From positions 28,744,001-28,808,000 of the forward strand of contig NC_068922.1 in assembly GCF_023091745.1 (NCBI RefSeq): DNA of 64,000 bases, given 5' to 3'. Made by a program: the position numbers and the translations under genes. Source of the stretch: Budorcas taxicolor. Its lineage: Eukaryota; Chordata; Mammalia; Artiodactyla; Bovidae. This document shows, one piece after another, positions 56,734 to 64,000 of the stretch. The notes under the pieces were generated by a model that worked only from the letters and a program-made list of their open reading frames with translations, had not been told where the DNA came from and searched no databases. The first letter of the stretch is position 1, and each line of letters begins with the position of its first letter.

Positions 56734-59277
56734 AGTCAGACTGCCTGCTCACACCCTTATTTCTGGACTCAGAGCTCAAAGTATACAGTGAGTCCACACA
56801 TTCCACCTCAAAGGCCAGCTTTCAAATGTCGGGGCATCTGTTCCTAACAAGTTTGAATTCCATTAGTGATTTTGGATCCATCATTCTCCAAGTCCACATG
56901 CAGGCTCATGGACCATCAGCTTCAGGACCCCTATAAGGCTCTTTTCATGGTAATCCCTCAGTCCTCTCCCAAGCTGTCTCCTTCACTACTGTATTTATAT
57001 GTGTTTGGAGCATACTTTCTTTCTTGCTACATATGGTTGCTTATTAACATGCCTAGGGAGCCCTATAAGCTATAAAGCCTTAGGCAAAGCTAACACCTCT
57101 GCATCTTTATGTTCTGCAGTTTCCTAAAGATGGTAGCGCTCAATAAATGTTTGCAAAATTAATAAGTTATGAAAATATGGATAAAACATAATACAAAAGT
57201 ATTGTCTCTTATAGAATTCCAATCTGTGAGACACCTGAGTAAAGAAAAACTTTTTTGTGCCTAGAAGTCTTTCCTGTAGGTCCCATCAACTTCTGCAGAC
57301 ATGCATGAATTTATAAGCATTCTTTGAAAGGTATTTGAGGAACATAAATCACCAAGAAACTGAAATCACTCTGCTTCCTGGAACATAAAATGTAAACCTA
57401 ACGAATATTCTCTTTTGCACTGAAACTGGACATTACATGATTCATAATCATAAATCACAATACAGTATTCTTTCTCTTCTCCCAATACTAACTTGAATTT
57501 TCAGTAATTCAAGAAAATTTTCAGTCTTCCAGGCTACCAAAATTTTTACCAATTGTTTATTCTTAGACAGTTAACATTTTTAAGACAATATGTCCTTCCT
57601 AGATCAACTTTGCTTGCCTGTAGCATGGTGCTCTTTTGTATCATTTTTATGATTCCCATGCCAGTACAGAGTTCTAATCTGTTATAATTAAATTATTATA
57701 GATGGTTTTAATTCCTTCTCTTCAAAAAGAAGACAAGACAAAATTATTTCTATTTGTCTAAAGTTCAGTAAATTGGCATGTTCAAGGCAAAGAATAGTTT
57801 TTCTCCCACCTGTTTCTTCTGCTTATAAATAAGTTCTTATTTGTAATTAAGTTTTAACACATGAGCAAAGTCTCTGCTTATATAAGCACAGGGATGATGG
57901 ATAGATAGATAAATAGATTAGAGATAGATAGACATAAATACATTCAAGTGGAAGAAAGTGAACACATATTTGGATTTATATTATACATTCATATTACATA
58001 AAGGTAAAATACCAATCAATTTTGGAAATTTTCTTACAGGTGGTGAGATATGGTTTAGACATGGAAAAGAATGGAGGGACAAAAGGTTAAGCAGAGGGAG
58101 ATTACACCAAAGATGGAGGCTTACCAGAAAGATTGGGGAGGAACAGTGTTGAGATCAGTAGCCATGACGCATGAGTGAGTGATGAAAAACGGGCACAGAG
58201 AGGGAAGTCTTAATTAAGACAAAACTGTGAGTTTTGTCTTAGTTATGTTGACTAAGGTCATTAATGACCAGTGCCAGTGAATTAGTAGAGATTCATTTGT
58301 TGTAGGTATTATTTCACTCATTTTTCCAATAGTTTCAAAAGAGATAGTTTATATATAATGACATATATTTAATTATGGATAAATATAATTTATTTGCATA
58401 CACAGAAATCCCTTCTAGTTTAGTAGTAAATTATATTCATGACAATTATATTTGAGGTAAGAGAAAGTGAGAAGGTAGCCCAGATATACATAGTATAGAT
58501 TTAGATTCATTCTGTCAAAAATATAGAAACTAATGTTACAGGATTAACCATTTGAGAAATGAACTTTTTGTGTATTGTTTTGTTTTGGTCTTGAACTAAA
58601 GTTTTCTCACAACAGAATAATGGATTTTCCCAGCACTTGACCATTTAAGAAGACAGTCCAAGGCTTTGAACCCTAGAAATCAAGAGTTATCTTGTTGCAA
58701 GGAGTTAAGTTTTATTTTTAAAAATGTGGGCTACCAAGGTAAGAGAGGTCACTAGTCCAAAAGATGAGAGCACTGAAAATTTGGATTCCATAGAACTGGC
58801 CCAACCCAGTCTTAACTCCTTGAACTGAAGGATGGGAACATGGGGTATAAATGGATGGGTTTTGCACAAGTGGTGGGGACGTTCTCTCTTCCCCAGGATG
58901 CTCCCTGGAGACCGAATGACAGGCTGGACACCAAGCCTGCAGTTTTATAAGCTGTGACAAAGGTCCCTTCTGGTCAAGCCTGTGGTTGGAGGAACACCTT
59001 GGTAAAGAGCTCCCTGCAGCTCTCCCAGTGCCGCTGGGAGATCAGAAACAGGGGAAGCAAAGTTACCATGTAGCAGATGTTGCCATGGCAACAATAGTGT
59101 AGCTATAAGGATGCTTGGGTTGTAAGCAATGAGAACAATTAAAAAGTAATTGTTTTAATAGTAATTAAAAAGGTCATCTCAGAGAATCAGAAAACTGAAA
59201 ACCCAGGTCTCCAAAAGGACAGAAACCAGAAAAGTTCAGGGTATCAAGGTAACAAGAGATGACCATCTCCTCAGGGA
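56734..59277. other. Unique AT-rich sequence with small simple repeats
   Basis: About 2.5 kb without gene or major repeat. It holds a (GATA)n-type run at about 57893-57932 and a hairpin plus palindrome at 58215-58269. The end of an L2-like repeat may be present near 57136-57160. Confidence 0.45.
58215..58269. other. Hairpin followed by a 14-bp palindrome
   Basis: taagacaaaac (58215-58225), 5-nt loop, then gttttgtctta (58231-58241): an 11-bp perfect stem. GGTCATTAATGACC at 58256-58269 is a perfect palindrome. No T run follows and no gene adjoins, so function is unknown. Confidence 0.7.
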
Positions 59278-59456
59278 GAAACCCATGGACTACAGCCTGC
59301 TAGGCTTCTCTGTCCATGGGATTCTTCAGGCAAGAATACTGGAGTGGGTTGCCATGCCCTCCTCAAGGGGATCTTACTGACACAGGAACGGAATCCGCAT
59401 CTCTTATGTCTCCTGCATTGGCAGGCAACTTCTTTACCACTAGCCTCACCTGGTCT
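59278..59456 (-). mobile_element. Bov-tA SINE, antisense, truncated
   Basis: Bov-A body and tRNA-like head of the variant with 'cttatgtctcctgcattggc' and 'ctagcctcacctgg'. Confidence 0.88.
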
Positions 59457-61663
59457 AGGAACCAAGTACTCAGCTTCTTCAAACTTTTAGAAAATTGAGT
59501 GTGACTGGCTTGGTGGGTTGGTTGCCCACCCCTTGGCTAAAGAAGGGCAGGGCACTTGGTTAACAATCTGCCACAATCAGTATACGTACAACTAAGGGGA
59601 AGTCATTTCCCGTATGAACATGAGGGGCTATGTGCTAAAACAAAGGAACAAACTGCCAAAAACACAAAGGTGTCTACTACAGAAAGGGCCCTTACAGCTT
59701 TTCCCACAGTCACATAAGAGCCAGGACAGTTTAAAACCCAGTGTCATACAGGGGTGTTTCTCAGTAACTGATATTCATTTGTGATTTATGATAATAATGG
59801 TATCTTGAGCCAGTTTTACCTCAATTTAGAAAACTAAAGCAATGAGGCATTTCTTGTGCCCAAGTACAGTGGGGGAAATTCATTCTAGTATGTTCCACTG
59901 AAGTTGTTGGTGATTATCTACTTATTTCTCCACTTCCACTTTGTACCCGTCATCGAACCCCAGGAGGCTGATCTCTGTAGGCTGCAGGTGAGCTCCTTGC
60001 CCTCTGGCTTCTGGCTGGTTGGCTCAACGAGGGGTAAGAGATGGAGGGCAGGAAGAATCTGAGGCTGTGTTCCACTAGCCCCTCCATGCTGGATGCCATG
60101 GAGTGGCTGCTTCTCTGAACCTAAGCACAAGCAGGCAGGCAGCCCTCTCCTGTCAACCCCTCTCTCCAGAGTTCTCAGAATTGCTCCTCGGTCTTGCCCT
60201 TTCAACCCACCAAAGAATGCTTCACAGTCTCTTGCTGGTACCGCTAAACTACTCCCTCCACTTTATAAAAATTGCCTTAATTAACTTGCTGCAATTATTT
60301 CTTTGGAGGAGTCCATCTGTTTCCTGCCTGGGCCCCTGACTGACATACACAGTAAAAAACGAATTCAAGTTGAGGAATCAAGGACATGATAGCCAGCTTG
60401 ACTCAACCAATGACATCCTGTTGTCAAGTACAAGTGCCAGCCTCTCCTTCACTGAAGAATAAATATGATCTGAGCAGCTGTAGCAGCAAATTTATGTCTG
60501 TCAAAGAGCTTAGCAAAGATCAGAGAGCAGCTTTCAGTATAGCTCACTCTTCAGGAGAATGTGGGGCCAACAGTCGCAGGAGCCCATGAAACCCCCAACC
60601 CCCTTTTTACCTCCCACCAAAGCAATACAAATGCAATCAGCTCAACTGCCATTCTCACACTTGAAGAGAAGCGGCAAGATGGCACCCAGGTTTGGGGACC
60701 ATGACAATGTCACTCTTCCTCACTGGATCATGCGGGTGCCATTTCCAGAGCCTATGTATACATCACTGGATGCTGTGAACTGTGCCAGGGTGATCTCACA
60801 AGGCTTGTACCCTGATTGCCATAGTGGAAGAGAGTGGCTAGACCACACACATTACATATGTGTGACTGTGTGCTGATGCCAAGTAGCAGCATGTGTTGTT
60901 GATCCTATTTCAAAAGCACCCAGCAGTCAGCTGCACCAGGGGAGAGAAGAATGTATTGCTGATCGGAGGTAGAGTGAGAGGCAGGATGCCATGTGGTGCT
61001 ATTGTTAGACAGAGCTGCAGCCAGTCCCAGGAAAAGAACTCTGAGGACAAAAGCGATAGCAAAGAGAGGAGGCTCTTAGCCGTTTCAAGAATCGGCTTCT
61101 GCCTTGAACATGTTGGGAAGGCAGACCGACCAACAGTTTCTATGGATTGGGAAATAAATGCTATGAATTGTCAGAGCTTTTGAAACCAGGTACTAATGTC
61201 ACCTTCACAAAGAAAAGGGCAGGAAAGAGTTAAATCTCAAAATCCAAGACTACCAGGGAGTGAGAGGTGGGTAGAATTAAACAGTATGCAAACTGGAGGC
61301 ACTATGGAGAAGTTCTGAGATGGGGAAGACCCTGACACAAACCAAGGCAGTAAACATCCTAACCTCTCATTCAGGGCTACGAGCTGGCTCTCTCAACACC
61401 ACTTCCACTGCTCGTGTGCCTTTTTGCATCACCGAGACTCAAATGTCAAAAACTATATTTCTCAGACTCTCTTGCATCCAAGTGAAGGGGGTGTGGGCTT
61501 CAAGATACCTTTTGGGGTACTTGTTGCAGGTACAACCTTCAATAGTCCACTTTTTCATTTGGAAAAGAGGATTGAAGTTCACTCTAGATTCTTGCTGTGG
61601 TAATGGCTGTGTAGTTTGGTGGTTGTTGAGTTAATTGAAAAACATTTCAACTTTCATTCAAAA
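59457..61663. other. Unique sequence, nothing recognised
   Basis: About 2.2 kb with several short open frames but no recognisable protein or paired splice sites. Unnamed old repeats may lie near 61430-61530. Confidence 0.4.
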
Positions 61664-61672
61664 GAATGTCTA

Positions 61673-61823
61673 CTACTACTAAGTCACTTCAGTCGTGTCC
61701 GACTCTGTGCAACCCCATAGACGGCAGCCCACCAGGCTCCCCCATCCCTGGGATTCTCCAGGCAAGAACACTGGAGTGGGTTGCCATTTCCTTCTCCAGT
61801 GCATGAAAGTGAAAAGTGAAAGT
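61673..61823 (-). mobile_element. Bov-A2 SINE, 5'-truncated, antisense
   Basis: One Bov-A monomer and the 'gcatgaaagtgaaaagtgaa' linker. Perfect 9-bp target duplication gaatgtcta at 61664-61672 and 61824-61832. Little divergence. Confidence 0.94.
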
Positions 61824-61969
61824 GAATGTCTAGCCTCTCAATTTATCCTTTTGTTGCCTTTGAAACAACTCAGACCTTCAATAGCCGCTATGGCATGCAA
61901 AAGTTTTGCAATGCAAACTAAAAAATACACTACTGAGAGAAAATAAGAGAAAGGAAATGAATCAAGGTG

Positions 61970-62165
61970 TATGACATGTACATGGACTGTAGGACATGGT
62001 ATTATAAACATCAGATATTCTCCTAATTTATCTATAAGTTTAATGCAACCCCAATCAAAATCCCAGAATTTTACTTCTTTTCTTTCTTTTTAGAAATTGG
62101 CAAGCTGATCCTAAAATTCATTAAGAAAATACAAAAGGCCAAAAACAGCAAAGGCAGATAGCTGT
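61970..62165 (+). mobile_element. L1M ORF2 fragment, sense
   Basis: 'aatgcaaccccaatcaaaat' and 'aattggcaagctgatcctaa' are old L1 ORF2 phrases in sense. A T-rich run has expanded in the middle (62072-62092). Confidence 0.75.
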
Positions 62166-62185
62166 CAAAATATTATTTTGGGTCA

Positions 62186-62400
62186 TTATGCCTGTGAGGG
62201 TGTTTTCAGAAGAAGAAGCATTTCAATAAGTGGACTGAGACAAGAAGAGATAAGAATTTGAATTAGTGGACTGAGCAAGACCACCCTCCTCAGCCTGGCT
62301 GGGTGGGCATCACCCAATCTCTTGAGGGTCTAAATAGAACAAAAAAAAGTGAAGGATGGGCAGATTCATTCATTCATTCTCTCTCTCTCTTCTTGAACTG
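62186..62400 (+). mobile_element. Unnamed old interspersed repeat, probable
   Basis: 'tgtgagggtgttttcagaag', 'gtgggcatcacccaatctct' and 'gggtctaaatagaac' resemble a common mammalian repeat whose family I cannot name with certainty. Ends in (ATTC)n/(TC)n. Confidence 0.35.
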
Positions 62401-63534
62401 GATGGTACAAACATGGGCAGCTATGGCAAGGGAGATGACCAGTCTGGTGACAATGTTGGCATCCTGGTAAGCAAATGCCCCTTTGCCTCCTGGTAGGAGC
62501 CCCAATGGCCACTAGGGAAGTAGCCACACACTGGCATCCAGAGATCCCCTCAGGATTGCCTTCTCCTGTCCAATGTGGGAACTGGAGCTTCCTCAGGATT
62601 CTTAATAGGTTGATACCCATTTGGACTGGCATAACCCCATCCATAGCTGCCCATGCTTGCACCATCCAATCACTTAGCTTGTCACACTGAGGTTGCCTGG
62701 TTGCCCTCCTCCTGCAACCATACTGTAGGTGGGGCTAGGAGAAGCAAACATTATTTCACCTTCATACCCTGGCACCATGCCCAGGTAGGTACAGCAGCCA
62801 TGATGATCAAAATGCACAGTTTTCTGCAGATGGGCCAAGCTTTTGTCCTCAATTCAGTTAACTGAGCATTGGCTGTGTAGAGTCCAGAGGCAGATGGGGG
62901 ACTCATCTGTAAGCTTCTCTAACATCCCCTTCTGAAGCCAGAGGACCCATCCAGCAGGCTGACAGCTGCCTCCAGTCCACTGCGCCATTAGGAGGTGCCA
63001 TGCACACAGCCAGGCCACTGACCTGAACAGGCCCAACACATCATGAATCCTAAACAGCCATAAAAGCCATCATCTGGGACTGAATGGCCTCTATCCCATC
63101 CAATTTAAATAACACTGTCTCCAGGCTCGTTGGCACTCCATTTGAATAACTCAGCCTACCGTTTTAGGTAAAGATGGAGTTATCTGCTATTTCCAAATTA
63201 GCTTCCAGTGCTCACCATTAAGTCATCAAATCTTTCCCTGCCAAAACTCATATACCTTAATGCTGAAATATTCCTTGTTTGATTTATCTCTAGTAAACAG
63301 CCAATTTTCCCCAAAGTTGGCAGTCAAAGATCTGCCCTCCAGCCTAGGCAATCAGCTGCACTGTTTCCTCATTCATGATGCTTTTCAGAGTGCCTTGTCA
63401 CCTGCTGAGGCCCTTAATCTGGACCAGGTTTGCTGTCAAAAACTGCAGTTCCCTGTGGGTAACAGATGACTGTCAGTGGAACACCGGGGGAGAGTGTTAT
63501 GGACAGATGTTTGCTACTTACCCAGGTTCTGCTG
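62401..63534. other. Unique sequence, nothing recognised
   Basis: A 99-codon frame on the minus strand (62366-62665) has two CxxC-like pairs but no family I recognise and no exon signals. No gene called. Confidence 0.4.
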
Positions 63535-63711
63535 TAGCTCAGCAGAGGGAAAGGGCTTTGGTGCCAGGCAGACCAGAGTTCAAATCCCAGCCCGGCTGTA
63601 TATCATTTGGGTGACCTCAGGCAAGTTACTTATCCTTTCTGAATTCCAGTTTCTTCTTCTACAGAAATTGGGCTAACCATTCTCAGCATTGGTGTGAGGA
63701 TTACATGAGAT

Positions 63712-63770
<59 letters not shown>

Positions 63771-63830
63771 ATATATATAAAGTGCCTGGTACTTAACAGG
63801 CCTTAGATAAATGCTAGTTACCCTTTCCAT
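63535..63830 (+). mobile_element. MIR SINE, nearly complete, split by (AT)n
   Basis: Sense MIR in order: 'gagttcaaatcccagcccgg', 'ggtgacctcaggcaagttac', 'gtgtgaggattacatgagat', then the AT tract, then 'agtgcctggtacttaacagg' and 'ttagataaatgctagttacc'. The best preserved MIR in the window. Confidence 0.85.
63713..63779. repeat. (AT)n microsatellite
   Basis: Alternating AT tract with one TTT interruption, inside the MIR element. Confidence 0.95.
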
Positions 63831-63891
63831 TTGCTATTAACTTGTATTATTTACATAACACTGTATTTTGTGAACTGATAAGAAACAGCTG

Positions 63892-64000
63892 GGCTTCCCA
63901 GGTGGCGCTAGTGGTAAAGAACCTGCCTGTCAATGCAGGAGACAGAAGAGATGCGGTCAAGAGGTCCCCTCGAGGTGGGCACAGCAACCCACTCCAGTAT
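63892..64000 (+). mobile_element. Bov-tA SINE, sense, cut by window end
   Basis: tRNA-like head (gcttcccaggtggcgctagt, aacctgcctgtcaatgcagg) and the first part of the Bov-A body. The rest lies beyond the window. Confidence 0.92.

Noticed and set aside
60559..60876. 105-codon frame in unique sequence
   Set aside because: No homology recognised, no exon boundaries and ordinary intergenic composition.
62366..62665. Minus-strand frame with CxxC-like pairs, possible zinc-binding or retroviral fragment
   Set aside because: Spacing does not fit a zinc knuckle, no neighbouring retroviral domain or LTR is visible, and the end lies in a (TC)n/(ATTC)n repeat.

Overview
This window is mammalian nuclear DNA, and more precisely ruminant (pecoran, Bovidae-like). 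It carries BovB (RTE) LINEs, Bov-A/Bov-tA SINEs with tRNA-Glu-type heads, CHR-type SINEs and ruminant-type L1 elements, on a background of old mammalian repeats (L2, MIR, L1M, Tigger). I cannot tell cattle, sheep and goat apart from the sequence alone. No rRNA, tRNA gene, CRISPR array or intact retrotransposon ORF is visible.

The one host coding segment I can support is a 45-nt exon on the minus strand at 22683-22727. It encodes MAVQLVPDSALSLLM and stops exactly at a GT splice donor. This matches, from memory, the N-terminus of FRMD4A, a FERM-domain polarity scaffold. If so, 1-22682 is the first part of a long FRMD4A intron, and the sequence above about 22.8 kb is 5'UTR, promoter, and then either upstream flank or an intron of a longer isoform. 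The following FERM-coding exon is not in the window.

Layout: 1-12.9 kb is intron with old L2 copies, one BovB fragment and two small Bov-A fragments. 12.9-15.7 kb is a nearly complete Tigger DNA transposon holding a CHR SINE. 17.3-18.1 kb holds two BovB fragments tail to tail. 18.1-25.9 kb is mostly unique sequence around the FRMD4A exon. 25.9-36.5 kb is one antisense L1, bounded by a perfect 16-bp target-site duplication and broken by nested insertions: a 3.4-kb BovB, a Bov-tA, a probable retroposed mRNA tail, a second BovB that itself carries a Bov-tA, and a third BovB scrap. 37-50 kb is dense in SINEs with decayed L1M and L2. 50.7-55.5 kb is the 5' half of a second, sense L1 with a tandem-monomer 5'UTR. 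55.5-64 kb is unique sequence with scattered SINEs, an L1 scrap and a MIR split by an (AT)n tract.

The most unusual signals are: a perfect 47-bp inverted match at equivalent positions of two ancient, oppositely oriented L2 copies (9385-9431 and 11655-11701), which suggests recent gene conversion or a templated copy; two related L1s whose 5'UTRs are unrelated upstream of a sharp junction; a possible L1 3' transduction; and an unidentified poly(A)-tailed fragment inside an L1.
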